Under the pieces are notes generated by a model. It ran no database searches. It had not been told where the DNA came from and worked only from the letters and a program-made list of their open reading frames with translations. Positions 19,020 through 27,582 of a stretch of DNA of 64,000 nt are shown piece by piece (position 1 is the stretch's first letter; every line of letters starts with the position of its first letter). The position numbers and the translations under genes were made by a program. The stretch lies in contig JBCBVY010000004.1 of NCBI GenBank assembly GCA_039817385.1, positions 186,001-250,000 of the forward strand, read 5' to 3'. The stretch is from JBCBCP01 sp039817385 (lineage in GTDB: Bacteria > Pseudomonadota > Alphaproteobacteria > Rhodobacterales > Rhodobacteraceae).

Positions 19020-20114
19020 ATGACACATGCGAGACTGACCCAGCTGGCCGAGGCGTTGCCCTCCACCGTTCCCTTCGTTGGCCCTGAGGCGCAGGAGCGG
19101 GCGCGCGGGCGCAGTTTTGCCGCGCGCATCGGCGCGAATGAAAGCGTCTTTGGCCCCTCCCCCAAGGCGCTGGCCGCGATGGCGGCGGCGGAGCCGTGGA
19201 TGTATGGCGACCCAGAGAGCTTTGCGCTGAAGGCCGCACTGGCCGCGCATGACGGGACCACGCCCGCGCATATCGTGGTGGGCGAAGGCATTGACGGGCT
19301 GCTCGGCTACCTCGTGCGGCTCTGCGTCGGGCCGGGGGATGCGGTGGTGACCTCGCTCGGGGCCTATCCGACGTTCAACTACCATGTCGCGGGCTTTGGC
19401 GGGGTGCTGCACACCGTGCCCTATAGCGATGACCACGAAGACCCCGCCGCGCTGTTTGCCAAGGCGGCGGAGGTGGGCGCGAAGCTGGTGTACCTTGCCA
19501 ACCCGGACAATCCGATGGGCACGTGGCATGATGGGGCCACGCTGACCAACGCGATGGAGGCGCTGCCGGAGGGCACGCTCTTGGTGCTGGACGAGGCCTA
19601 TATCGACTGCGCCCCCGAGGGCACCGCGCCCGCCCTGCCCTGGGACGACCCGCGCCTTATTCGGATGCGCACGTTTTCAAAGGCGTATGGCCTTGCGGGC
19701 GCGCGGGTAGGCTATGCGCTGGGGCACCCTGACCTGATCCGGGCTTTTGATAAGGTGCGCAACCATTTTGGCATGAACCGGGCGGCGCAGGCGGGCGCCT
19801 TGGCCGCGTTGGAGGATCAGCCCTACCTGCGCGCTGTGGTCGCGAATATCGCTGCATCGCGCGCGCGGATCGGGCAGATTGCGGCGGCGCATGGGCTGAC
19901 GGCGCTGCCATCAGCGGCGAATTTCGTCGCCATCGACTGTGGCCAGGACGGGGCTTATGCCAAGGCCGTTCTGGACGGGCTGATCGCGCGCGATGTCTTT
20001 GTGCGGATGCCCTTTGCAGCGCCGCAAAACCGCTGCATCCGGGTCAGCTGCGGCACAAAAAATGACCTCGCCGCCTTTGAGCTGGCCTTGGCAGACACCT
20101 TGTCACAGATTTGA
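19020..20114 (+). CDS. PLP-dependent aminotransferase, HisC-like
   Basis: 364 residues of fold type I. The PLP-binding lysine is Lys221 in RMRTFSKAYGLAGARVGYAL. Also visible are ARIGANESVFGPSPKAL, as in histidinol-phosphate aminotransferases, YLANPDNPMGTW, VLDEAYIDCAPEG and the C-terminal Arg in IRVSCGTKND. It resembles HisC but is not in a his operon, so an aromatic or other amino-acid specificity is possible and no symbol is assigned. It is divergent from the small Tat gene. Confidence 0.9.
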   Translation: MTHARLTQLAEALPSTVPFVGPEAQERARGRSFAARIGANESVFGPSPKALAAMAAAEPWMYGDPESFALKAALAAHDGTTPAHIVVGEGIDGLLGYLVRLCVGPGDAVVTSLGAYPTFNYHVAGFGGVLHTVPYSDDHEDPAALFAKAAEVGAKLVYLANPDNPMGTWHDGATLTNAMEALPEGTLLVLDEAYIDCAPEGTAPALPWDDPRLIRMRTFSKAYGLAGARVGYALGHPDLIRAFDKVRNHFGMNRAAQAGALAALEDQPYLRAVVANIAASRARIGQIAAAHGLTALPSAANFVAIDCGQDGAYAKAVLDGLIARDVFVRMPFAAPQNRCIRVSCGTKNDLAAFELALADTLSQI

Positions 20115-20150
20115 GGTGACGGGCGCATGCGCGGGGCTATAGTCCTTGGC

Positions 20151-20330
20151 ATGGATGATCACAACATGCGCTCCGCCCCCGATTACAAGGCCGCTTGCGT
20201 CGTCATGTTCGGCGTGAACCTTGCGTGGATTTTCTTTGCGATCTGGGCGATCTGGGGTCTGCTGGGTGCCGGTGCGCTGGCCTGGGCCGTGAACCGCTGG
20301 CTGATCTGGCTGGAGCGGCGGCGCGGGTGA
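20151..20330 (+). CDS. Small membrane protein, 59 residues
   Basis: Starts at MDDHNMRSAPDYKAACVVMF and contains one long or two short hydrophobic stretches (VVMFGVNLAWIFFAIWAIWG, then LLGAGALAWAVNRWL), ending in a basic WLERRRG tail. It lies 36 bases after the HisC-like gene on the same strand. Third-position G/C bias and the tight context favour a real gene. No family is recognised; an inner-membrane accessory protein is the most that can be said. Confidence 0.6.
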   Translation: MDDHNMRSAPDYKAACVVMFGVNLAWIFFAIWAIWGLLGAGALAWAVNRWLIWLERRRG

Positions 20331-20332
20331 GT

Positions 20333-20356
20333 GGTGGGGTAGAACCCCACCCTACC
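20333..20356. terminator. G-rich hairpin between convergent genes
   Basis: GGTGGGGT-AGA-ACCCCACC followed by CTACC forms a perfect 8-bp stem. It sits directly after the small membrane protein gene and overlaps the last codons of the convergent aminotransferase, a typical bidirectional terminator position. It has the same arms as the palindrome inside valS; a shorter relative is at 29483-29500. Confidence 0.65.
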
Positions 20357-21551
20357 CCTTTGCGATAACCTCTGAGGCCGCGGCGAGCGCGCCTGTCCCG
20401 TGCGGAATGTCGAGCGCTGTCAGCCCTGCCTCGATCCCGCCGAGCAGCCCCATCACCATGTGCCCGCTGACATGACCCATATGCCCCAGCCGGAAAAAGC
20501 CGTGCCATGCCGGATCATCCGGTTCCGCCATCCCAAGGCCGATGCCAAGGGTCAGGCCCAGCTCGCGTTCCGTCCATTGCCGAAGGGCGGTGCCCTGCGG
20601 GCTGGGCAGGCGCAGGGCGGTGACGGCGGTGCTGCGGTGCGCGCGGTCCGCGACGTTCAGATGCAGCGCGCCCTCTGCCCAGACCTCGCACGCGGACCAG
20701 ATGGCACGGGCGAGCAGGTCGTGGCGGGCCCAGACGTTCTCCATCCCTTCGTCGTGGATGATGTCGAGCGCGGCGCGCAGGCCGTGGATATGCTGCGTCG
20801 GGGCGGTGCCGTTCCAGTATTGAAAGAAGTAGTCGGGCCGCGCGCGTGGGCGCCAGTCCCAGTAGCGGGAGACCCGCTCCGGCCGCTGCGCATCGGCCTT
20901 ATCGTTGAAGAAGACAAAGGCCACGCCAGGGGGCACCATCAGCCCCTTCTGGCAACCCGTGACCATCACATCGACGCCCCATGCGTCCATCTCGAACACG
21001 TCACAGCCGAGCGAGGCGATACAGTCCGCCATCAGGAGCGCCGGGTGATCCACTGCGTCAAGAGCATCCCGCAGAGCTTTGATATCGTTGAGGATCGATG
21101 TGGAGGTATCCACGTGCACCGCCAGAACCGCCTTGATCTTGCGCTCCGTATCGGCGCGCAGGGCGTCCGCGATGCGGTCCATGTCCATCGGGCTTTGCTT
21201 GCCAAAATCGATGGTCTGCACCTCGGCCCCCAGCCCTTCGGCCATGTCGCCCCAGCCGTGTCCAAAGCGGCCCGTTGCGGGCACCAGCACCGTGTCGCCA
21301 GGGGCGATCACGTTGGCCAGCGCCGCCTCCCACGCGGCGTGGCCGTTGCCGATGTAGATGGCAACGTGCCCTTCGGTCCGCGCGACACGGCGCAGGTCGG
21401 GGATGAGCGAGGCGGTCGTGTCGATCAGCGCGCCCTCATAGATATTCGGCGCGGCTTGGTGCATCGCACGCAGCACCGCGTCCGGCATCACCGAGGGGCC
21501 GGGAATGGCAAGGTAGGCGCGGCCTGCGGCGGCGCGGGGCGGCTGTGTCAT
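20352..21551 (-). CDS. Alanine/serine-glyoxylate aminotransferase family protein (class V)
   Basis: 399 residues. N-terminal AYLAIPGPSVMPDAVLRAMH and NIYEGALIDTT match the AGXT/SgaA family. IGNGHAAWEAALANVIAPGD follows, then the substrate-loop Asp in ALLMADCIASLG, and the PLP lysine Lys202 in VMVTGCQKGLMVPPG. The C-terminal part has GLTLGIGLGMAEPDD and FRLGHMGHVS with the conserved Arg. It transfers an amino group from serine or alanine to glyoxylate, a step in the serine cycle or purine breakdown. Neighbours do not settle which substrate. Its 3' end is built into a hairpin. Confidence 0.92.
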   Translation of the reverse strand: MTQPPRAAAGRAYLAIPGPSVMPDAVLRAMHQAAPNIYEGALIDTTASLIPDLRRVARTEGHVAIYIGNGHAAWEAALANVIAPGDTVLVPATGRFGHGWGDMAEGLGAEVQTIDFGKQSPMDMDRIADALRADTERKIKAVLAVHVDTSTSILNDIKALRDALDAVDHPALLMADCIASLGCDVFEMDAWGVDVMVTGCQKGLMVPPGVAFVFFNDKADAQRPERVSRYWDWRPRARPDYFFQYWNGTAPTQHIHGLRAALDIIHDEGMENVWARHDLLARAIWSACEVWAEGALHLNVADRAHRSTAVTALRLPSPQGTALRQWTERELGLTLGIGLGMAEPDDPAWHGFFRLGHMGHVSGHMVMGLLGGIEAGLTALDIPHGTGALAAASEVIAKG

Positions 21552-21598
21552 GGGCGGGATTCCTTTGTCGTGCGACGCAGGTTAGCGCCGCCCCGCGC

Positions 21599-21742
21599 CG
21601 CGTCAACTTACCCTCTGCGCGCAACAAAGCTGGCGCATCAACTTACCCCGTGCGCGCAGCAAAGCTGCCGCGTCAACTTACCCCGTGCGCGCAGCAAAGC
21701 TGTCGCGTCAACGCTTGCCCCATGCGCGCAGCGAAGCTAGGA
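21599..21742. repeat. 35-bp tandem repeat, about four copies, upstream of the ABC exporter
   Basis: TCAACTTACC recurs at 21603, 21638 and 21673, with a diverged fourth copy from 21708 (TCAACGCTTGCC), giving an exact 35-base period. Each unit also contains GCGCAGCAAAGCTG, whose CAGC-AAA-GCTG core can form a small hairpin. There are no spacers between units. The period is not a multiple of three, so a protein extension through it would change frame each unit; the exporter start at 21770 lies after the array. Confidence 0.85.
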
Positions 21743-21769
21743 AGGGGCGCTGCACGCCGAGGACAGTTC

Positions 21770-23653
21770 TTGAGCACTCCCCCCGACATCCCCACAGCGG
21801 AACAGGACGGCTATGAAAGCCGCCACCTGCTGGCGTGGCTCTGGCATGGCTACCTGCGCAAACACGTGCCGCTGATGCTCGTGGCCGGGTTTTTTATGAT
21901 CCTTGAAGGGTCCATGCTGGGCGCGCTGTCGTGGTTGATGCAGCCGATGTTCGACGATGTCTTCACCCAGGGCCAGATCAGCACGCTGTACTGGGTCTGC
22001 GCGCTGGTCGTTGGCATTTTCGTCGTGCGCGCGGTCAGTTCCGTCACGCAGAAGGTGCTGCTGACGATGATCGCGCAGCGGACCTGCGCCGCGATCCGCG
22101 AGGACATGCTGGCCCATGTGATGCGCCTTGATGGCGGCTTTCACCAGGCGCACCCGCCGGGGTTCCTGATCCAACGGGTGCAAAGCGATGTGAACGCGGT
22201 GGCGGATGTCTGGAAAGCCGTGATCCTTGGCGCGGGGCGCGATTTTGTCGGCCTCCTGGTGCTCATCGGGGTTGCGGTCTCGGTCGATCCGGTGTGGGCG
22301 CTTTTGGCGGGGGTCGGCATTCCGCTGCTGGTTCTGCCCGCGGCGCTTGCCCAGCGCTACGTCCGGCGGCAGGCGCGGGAGGCGCGCGATCTGGGCGCGA
22401 CCCTGTCCACGCGGCTGGACGAGGTGTTTCACGGCATTGTGCAGGTCAAGCTGAACGCGCTGGAGCAGTACCAGGCGCGCCAGTACCACGGGCTGACCCG
22501 CCGTTTTGTCCGGACAGAGGTGCGCGCGGCCTTTGGCGGCGCAGCGATCCCGGCGATGATCGACATCATGTCGGGCCTCGGGTTCATGGCGGTGATCCTT
22601 TACGGCGGGGCGGAGATTATCGCGGGCGAGAAGACCATCGGCCAGTTCATGACCTTCTTCACCGCGATGGGCTTTGCCTTTGATCCGCTGCGGCGCCTGG
22701 GCGCAATTGCGGGGCTTTGGCAGGTCGCGGCAGCCGCGATTGAGCGGATCAAGGCGCTGCTGGATGCGCCGGTCACGCTCGCCTCGGCGGCGGAGCCGGC
22801 CCCGGCGCCCAGAGGCGTGCCGGAGATCGCGATGGAGGACGTGCATCTGAGCTATGGCGACGCGCAGGTCATCCGCGGCCTGTCGCTGGTGGCGGAGCCG
22901 GGCAAGACCACCGCGCTGGTGGGCGCCTCGGGCGCGGGCAAATCGACCCTCTTCAACCTGCTGACCCGGCTGGTGGACCCGCAAGAGGGCACGGTGCGGA
23001 TTGGCGGTGTGGCGACGACCGACCTGAGCCTTGACGATCTGCGCGGGCTTTTTTCCGTGGTCACGCAAGAGGCGCTGCTGTTTGACGAGACGCTGCGCGA
23101 GAACATCCTGCTGGGCCGCACGGATGTGAGCGACGACCGCCTGCAAGAAGTGCTGGACGCCGCGCATGTGTCAGACTTTGCCGCGAACCTGCCCGAGGGG
23201 CTGGACACGCCCGTCGGCCCGCGCGGCTCTGCCCTGTCGGGGGGGCAGCGCCAGCGGGTCGTGATCGCACGGGCGCTGTTGCGCGACACGCCGGTGCTGC
23301 TGCTCGATGAGGCGACGAGTGCGCTCGATGCCGCGTCGGAGAAGGTGGTGCAGCAGGCGCTGGACAGGCTTGCCAAGGGGCGTACGACGCTTGTGATCGC
23401 GCACCGGCTGTCGACGATCATCGGCGCGGACAAGATCGCCGTGATGGACCGCGGGCAGGTTGTGGACGAAGGCACGCATGAGGCGCTTCTGGCCCGTGGC
23501 GGGATCTATGCGGACCTCTACCGGCTGCAATTCCAGGACGGCAAACAGGTGATCGACGCGGCGCGGGCCGAGGCAATTGCAGACCGTTGGGATGCGGGCG
23601 GCGCGGCCAAGCGGGGGCTTCTGGCGCGGGTGGCGGCGCGGATTTTCGGGTAG
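21770..23653 (+). CDS. ABC exporter, fused permease-ATPase (MsbA/lipid A export type)
   Basis: 627 residues from a TTG at 21770, with GAGGA eight bases upstream; an extension through the tandem repeats is rejected. The N-terminal 320 residues hold six membrane helices (type IV exporter fold; for example LLVLIGVAVSVDPVWALLAG). The ATPase domain has Walker A GASGAGKST near 385, the signature LSGGQRQR near 490, Walker B VLLLDEATSALD and the H-loop VIAHRLSTI. Such half-transporters work as homodimers moving lipid A, lipids or peptides outward. The name MsbA is not assigned because no lipid A or lpxK gene is adjacent. Confidence 0.9.
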   Translation: MSTPPDIPTAEQDGYESRHLLAWLWHGYLRKHVPLMLVAGFFMILEGSMLGALSWLMQPMFDDVFTQGQISTLYWVCALVVGIFVVRAVSSVTQKVLLTMIAQRTCAAIREDMLAHVMRLDGGFHQAHPPGFLIQRVQSDVNAVADVWKAVILGAGRDFVGLLVLIGVAVSVDPVWALLAGVGIPLLVLPAALAQRYVRRQAREARDLGATLSTRLDEVFHGIVQVKLNALEQYQARQYHGLTRRFVRTEVRAAFGGAAIPAMIDIMSGLGFMAVILYGGAEIIAGEKTIGQFMTFFTAMGFAFDPLRRLGAIAGLWQVAAAAIERIKALLDAPVTLASAAEPAPAPRGVPEIAMEDVHLSYGDAQVIRGLSLVAEPGKTTALVGASGAGKSTLFNLLTRLVDPQEGTVRIGGVATTDLSLDDLRGLFSVVTQEALLFDETLRENILLGRTDVSDDRLQEVLDAAHVSDFAANLPEGLDTPVGPRGSALSGGQRQRVVIARALLRDTPVLLLDEATSALDAASEKVVQQALDRLAKGRTTLVIAHRLSTIIGADKIAVMDRGQVVDEGTHEALLARGGIYADLYRLQFQDGKQVIDAARAEAIADRWDAGGAAKRGLLARVAARIFG

Positions 23654-23667
23654 CGCGCGGGCCTTCG

Positions 23668-24336
23668 TTACCGACGGTAAGCGCGGGCGAGCACTTCGGG
23701 GTCTGTACCTGCGAAGTAGCGCGCCAGCGTCAGCAGGTTGCGCGCCCCGCGGCGCAGCCAGCCCGCCTTGCGGTAACGGGCGGCGGAGGTCGTGGCGACC
23801 GTCCCGATGGGGCGCAGCTGGCCGCTCAGCGCGCGGGCAAGCGCGACGTCTTCCATGAGCGGCTGATTGGGGTAGCCGCCCGTACGCGCATACAGCGCTT
23901 TGGGCAGCAGCAGGCCCTGATCCCCGTAAGGCAGGCCAAAAAGGCGGCTGCGCAGGTTGGCCCAGCCCGCCACCAGCCCCCCGCCGCGGTCAAAGCGCAG
24001 ATGGAACCAGCCCGCTTGCCCAGTCGACAGGTGCGCGCGTACGGGGCCGGTCCAGCCCGGGGCAAGCTGCGTGTCGGCGTGCAGGATCAGCAGCCAGTCT
24101 CCCCGTGCCGCGGCGCAGCCTGCACGCAACTGCCCGCCGCGGGAGGGCGGGCTTTGCAGCAGGGTCGCGCCCCAGGCCCGCGCGATGGCTTGCGTGTCAT
24201 CGCTAGAGCCGCCGTCGACGACGATCAGCTCGCGGATCAGCCCCGCCTCAAGCCCCTCCATCAGCGCGGCAAGGCACCCCGGCAGAGCGGAAGCTGCGTT
24301 GAGCGTGGGGATGATGATGGAGATTGGTGCGCGCAT
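23668..24336 (-). CDS. Family 2 glycosyltransferase, TIGR04283 (arsenosugar-type)
   Basis: 222 residues from the ATG at 24336 (MRAPISIIIPTLNAASALPG). The GT-A fold is shown by the N-terminal strand, LIVVDGGSSDDTQAIARAWG, SPPSRGGQLRAGCAAARGDW, the DxD-like LLILHADTQLAPGW and LPYGDQGLLLPKALYARTGG. This subfamily is annotated in arsenosugar biosynthesis, where it partners a TIGR04282 protein and an ArsM-type enzyme. Neither is seen here, so the assignment rests on family resemblance. It converges with the ABC exporter, the two stop codons being 14 bases apart. Confidence 0.82.
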   Translation of the reverse strand: MRAPISIIIPTLNAASALPGCLAALMEGLEAGLIRELIVVDGGSSDDTQAIARAWGATLLQSPPSRGGQLRAGCAAARGDWLLILHADTQLAPGWTGPVRAHLSTGQAGWFHLRFDRGGGLVAGWANLRSRLFGLPYGDQGLLLPKALYARTGGYPNQPLMEDVALARALSGQLRPIGTVATTSAARYRKAGWLRRGARNLLTLARYFAGTDPEVLARAYRR

Positions 24337-24397
24337 GGGGCCCTTTTGGAAGCGTTTGTCGGCGCTATATGTAATCGAAGACGCAGCGGAGCCAAGC

Positions 24398-25135
24398 ATG
24401 ACCGAACGCACCCTTCTGAAGATTTCCGGCGCGGACCGCGTGAGCTTTCTTCAGGGCCTTGTGACCAATGATGTCAGCAGGTTAGGGGACGGCCCCGTCT
24501 ACGCGGCGCTGCTGACGCCGCAAGGGAAATATATTGCAGATTTCTTCCTCTTTGCGATGGAGGATGCCATCGGGTTGGATGCGGATGCATCGCAAGCGCC
24601 TAGTCTGGCGCAGCGGCTCTCGATGTACAAGCTGCGCGCAAATGTGACCGTTGAGGAGGCGGGCCTGTTCCTGCACCGGGGCCTTGGCGCGGCACCCGGG
24701 GACGGCTGGACCGACCCCCGCCACCCGGGCCTTGGCTGGCGCGCGTGGCGCGAAGAGGCCGGCAGCGCGGATGACGTGGATTGGGATGGGCTTTACGTCG
24801 AGCATCTTGTCCCGCAATCAGGCGTGGAGCTACATGGTGACACGTTTATCCTCGAGGCCGGGTTCGAGCGCCTGAACGGCGTGGATTTCCGCAAGGGCTG
24901 CTACGTCGGGCAGGAAGTGACCGCGCGCATGAAGCACAAGACCGAGCTGCGCAAAGGCCTTGCCCGGGTCGAGATCGAGGGGCGGGCCGAGCCGGGCGCG
25001 GAGATTGTGGCGCATGGCAAGGTCGCCGGCACGCTGCACACGCGCGTGGGCGACAGAGCGATTGCGTACCTGCGGTTTGACCGGGTGCAAGGTGAGATGC
25101 GCGCCGGGGACGCTGTTGTCCGGCGGATTGCGTGA
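24398..25135 (+). CDS. ygfZ: Folate-binding YgfZ/CAF17-like Fe-S maintenance protein
   Basis: 245 residues from the ATG at 24398. The family signature KGCYVGQE, with its conserved cysteine, is present in FRKGCYVGQEVTARMKHKTE. The N-terminal LLKISGADRVSFLQGLVTND and LTPQGKYIADFFLF match the aminomethyltransferase-like fold. YgfZ binds tetrahydrofolate and helps repair or assemble 4Fe-4S enzymes such as MiaB. It is divergent from the glycosyltransferase. A strong GC hairpin follows the stop codon. Confidence 0.9.
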   Translation: MTERTLLKISGADRVSFLQGLVTNDVSRLGDGPVYAALLTPQGKYIADFFLFAMEDAIGLDADASQAPSLAQRLSMYKLRANVTVEEAGLFLHRGLGAAPGDGWTDPRHPGLGWRAWREEAGSADDVDWDGLYVEHLVPQSGVELHGDTFILEAGFERLNGVDFRKGCYVGQEVTARMKHKTELRKGLARVEIEGRAEPGAEIVAHGKVAGTLHTRVGDRAIAYLRFDRVQGEMRAGDAVVRRIA

Positions 25136-25138
25136 CCC

Positions 25139-25204
25139 GGCGCTCGGTCAGGCCCCTTGCGGGCCTTGCTCGCGAAGAGGGCCCGCAGGGGCCGACTGAG
25201 CGCC
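25139..25204. terminator. Long GC hairpin after ygfZ
   Basis: GGCGCTCGGTCAGGCCCC and its continuation TTGCGGGCC pair with GGGCCCGCAGGGGCCGACTG and AGCGCC over about 25 positions with a few bulges. The loop is short (TTGCTCGCGAAGA). It directly follows the ygfZ stop. There is no T-tract, so it may be a processing stop or a mobile palindrome rather than a classic terminator. Confidence 0.55.
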
Positions 25205-25214
25205 GCGGGTAGCG

Positions 25215-25506
25215 GGCTTTTGGACACCAGCACGAAGGCCACCTCCACTTGCCTGCGCAACGGCGGCCGGATCGGCCACGCCAGAGGCTTTGATCACCCC
25301 GTGTCGGGCCACGGCTTGTAGTCGCGCACATCGCCGATGGCCCTGAAAAGGTCCGCGCCCGTCGTGAAGCGAACGCAGCCTTTGGACAGAGCCACCATGT
25401 TTTGAGTCTCGCGCGTGATCCGCGGCGCGTTGATGTTGATAACGCTGAAATCGTTGACCATGATTCCGGCGTCAGCCACATACCGAGTGCAGCGCCTCGC
25501 GGGCAA
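25215..25506 (-). pseudogene. Remnant of a CobW/COG0523-type GTP-binding metallochaperone
   Basis: Read on the minus strand, one frame gives ADAGIMVNDFSVININAPRI, then NMVALSKGCVRFTTGADLFR AI. This matches the CobW pattern of a VNDF strand followed by the GCxCC metal motif, but the motif has decayed to GCVRF. After a stop and a frame change, VIKASGVADPAAVAQA follows, matching the family's IxExSGxADP segment with Glu replaced by Lys. Walker A and the C-terminal half are missing. Codon use still looks coding. I infer a decayed fragment. Confidence 0.6.
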
Positions 25507-25520
25507 CGCTGGCGCGTGGT

Positions 25521-25800
25521 TCAGCCCTGGATCGACCCGACTGTCATCAGCTTCACCGCGCCAAGGCGCAGAGCCTTTTCCGCCATCGCCTCAGGCGCGG
25601 CCATCATATGCGCGTGAGCTTCAACCAGACCGGGCCTCAGCACAGAATCAACCAACCGGTCATTGCGTGCCACCGCGCCCCACGGATCACCGCCGGAGGC
25701 ATCCCCTACGGCCGGAATGCGCCCTTCGCGCACGGCGGTCTGCATCGCGTCCGGCACCGACGAGTCTATCGTCAGACCTCTTTTCGCCCGACAAACAGTC
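25521..25800 (-). pseudogene. Remnant of a YtcJ-type amidohydrolase
   Basis: The minus-strand frame reads MQTAVREGRIPAVGDASGGD, then VLRPGLVEAHAHMM, the HxH metal motif at the start of amidohydrolases. It jumps directly to AEKALRLGAVKLMTVGSIQG and a stop. In intact relatives the GSIQG segment lies some 200 residues further on and reads DGSIQG, so an internal deletion and a D-to-V change are implied. The upstream part lacks a proper start. About 75 residues survive of a family of about 550. Confidence 0.6.
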
Positions 25801-25907
25801 ACCTGACCCCTCACGGCCCTCCGGCCAGCTGGCCAAGAAGATTTTTCTTTCCCCAACGGAAATCCCTGCCTACCGTGACGCCCAATCATGAAAAAAGGGA
25901 GCCTCAC

Positions 25908-27458
25908 ATGACATTTTTCAAACGTATCGCGGTGACGGCCGCGCTGATGGCGTCCACCGCGGCGGCGGCATGGGCCGAAGGCGGCACGCTGGTGATCGCC
26001 TCCACGCAGGTGCCGCGCCACTTGAATGGCTCGGTCCAGTCGGGCACCGCAACGGCGGTCCCATCCACGCAAATCTTCGCCTCCCCGCTGCGCTATGACA
26101 GCAATTGGGAGCCGCAGCCCTACCTCGCCGAAAGCTGGGAAGTGGCCGAGGATGGCCGGTCGGTCACGCTGAACCTTGTGGAAGGCGCGACCTTCCATGA
26201 CGGCATGCCGATCACCTCCGAAGACGTGGCATTTTCAATCATGAACACGAAGGACAACCACCCGTTTGCGTCGATGTTCGCGCCGGTCTCCACCATCGAC
26301 ACGCCGGACGCAACCACGGTCGTGATCAACCTCGACCAGCCGCACCCGGCCCTGCTGCTGGCGCTCTCGCCCGCGCTGGCGCCCGTGCTGCCCAAGCACA
26401 TCTACGGCGACGGGCAAGACCCCAAGAGCCACCCGGCGAACTCTGCGCCTGTCGGCTCCGGCCCGTTCATGCTCGAAGACTTCACGCCCGGTGAACAGAT
26501 CATCCTGAAGAAAAACCCGAATTTCTTCCTTGAGGGTCGGCCCAAGCTGGACGAGATCGTGATCCGCATCATCCGGGATGAATCGGCCCTGCTGATCGCG
26601 ATGGAGAATGGCGAGGCGGACATGTACCCGTTTATGGCCTCCTCAACCTCCATCCGCCGCTTGGGGGATGTGGATGACTTGTCGCTGACCACGGATGGCT
26701 ACGCCGCTGTTGGCCCGATCAACTGGCTGGCGTTCAACACCGCTTCGCCCAAACTGTCGGATGTGCGCGTGCGCCAGGCCATCGCCTACGCCACCGACCG
26801 GGAGTTCATCACCAAGGCGCTGCACCGCGGCACCTCCACCCCGCAGCGCGGCCCGATTATCGAAAGCTCGCCCTTTTTTGACGAGACGATCCCGACCTAT
26901 GACGTGGACCTCGACACAGCCAAGGCGCTGCTGGAAGAAGCAGGCTTTGGCGACGGGATGGAGCTAACCATCGACTACATCCCCGGCCCCAAGGAGCAAC
27001 AGCAAACGGTCGCCGAATACCTCAAATCCCAGCTTGGCAAGATCGGCATCGATGTAACCGTGCGCGCCGCGCCTGACTTCCCGACATGGGCGGGCCGCGT
27101 TGGCGGGCACGATTTCGAGCTGAGCATGGACGTGGTGTTCAACTGGGGTGACCCGGTGATCGGCGTGCACCGCACATACCTCAGCTCCAACATCCGGCAA
27201 GGTGTGATCTGGTCCAACACTCAGCAGTACACCAATGAGACGGTGGATGAGCTGCTGAACGCCGCCGCGGTCGAGCTGGACCCGGCCAAGCGCGCCGATC
27301 TCTACGCCCAGTTCCAGCAGCAGGTGGCCCAAGACCTGCCGGTCTACTGGATCAATGCGCTGCCCTATCACACCGCTTACAACGCGCGCCTGCAAAACGT
27401 GCCGACCGGCATCTGGGGCACCATGCACCCGATGGACATGGTCGAGTGGGGCGAGTGA
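25908..27458 (+). CDS. ABC importer periplasmic binding protein, family 5 (peptide/nickel/opine type)
   Basis: 516 residues from the ATG at 25908, after AAAAAAGGGAG. It has a Sec signal peptide, FFKRIAVTAALMASTAAAAW with cleavage near AWA-EG, and then the typical cluster C fold: PSTQIFASPLRYDSNWEPQP, YLAESWEVAEDGRSVTLNLV and FHDGMPITSEDVAFSIMN. VRQAIAYATDREFI and QLGKIGIDVTV follow later. It delivers an oligopeptide or similar solute to the two permeases just downstream. Its ligand cannot be read from sequence. Confidence 0.94.
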   Translation: MTFFKRIAVTAALMASTAAAAWAEGGTLVIASTQVPRHLNGSVQSGTATAVPSTQIFASPLRYDSNWEPQPYLAESWEVAEDGRSVTLNLVEGATFHDGMPITSEDVAFSIMNTKDNHPFASMFAPVSTIDTPDATTVVINLDQPHPALLLALSPALAPVLPKHIYGDGQDPKSHPANSAPVGSGPFMLEDFTPGEQIILKKNPNFFLEGRPKLDEIVIRIIRDESALLIAMENGEADMYPFMASSTSIRRLGDVDDLSLTTDGYAAVGPINWLAFNTASPKLSDVRVRQAIAYATDREFITKALHRGTSTPQRGPIIESSPFFDETIPTYDVDLDTAKALLEEAGFGDGMELTIDYIPGPKEQQQTVAEYLKSQLGKIGIDVTVRAAPDFPTWAGRVGGHDFELSMDVVFNWGDPVIGVHRTYLSSNIRQGVIWSNTQQYTNETVDELLNAAAVELDPAKRADLYAQFQQQVAQDLPVYWINALPYHTAYNARLQNVPTGIWGTMHPMDMVEWGE

Positions 27459-27506
27459 TCAAACACGCCTGACCTCGGAGGGGGCGCGCAACCGTCCCCT
27501 CTTCTC

Positions 27507-27533
27507 TGTTCAAAAAAAATCCCCGCCGGAGGC
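27507..27533. repeat. Dispersed sequence TTCTCTGTTC-AAAAAAAATCCC (copy)
   Basis: This T/A-tract segment, flanked by CCGGAGG, recurs at 61610-61638 and, reverse-complemented, at 14066-14088. Here it sits between the binding protein and permease genes after a GC-rich arm pair (GAGGGG..CCCCTC, 27478-27502), so it may attenuate the operon. Confidence 0.45.
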
Positions 27534-27582
27534 TCCCCAACTCAGCCACCGACGCACAATATGAAAACGAGGCACCGCCCCA

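Noticed and set aside
20400..21740. 446-codon plus-strand frame opposite the class V aminotransferase
   Set aside because: Its protein lacks motifs and ends in the tandem repeats; the opposite strand has the PLP lysine and all family landmarks.
21599..21742. CRISPR array
   Set aside because: The 35-base units are contiguous with no spacers, and no cas genes lie in the window.
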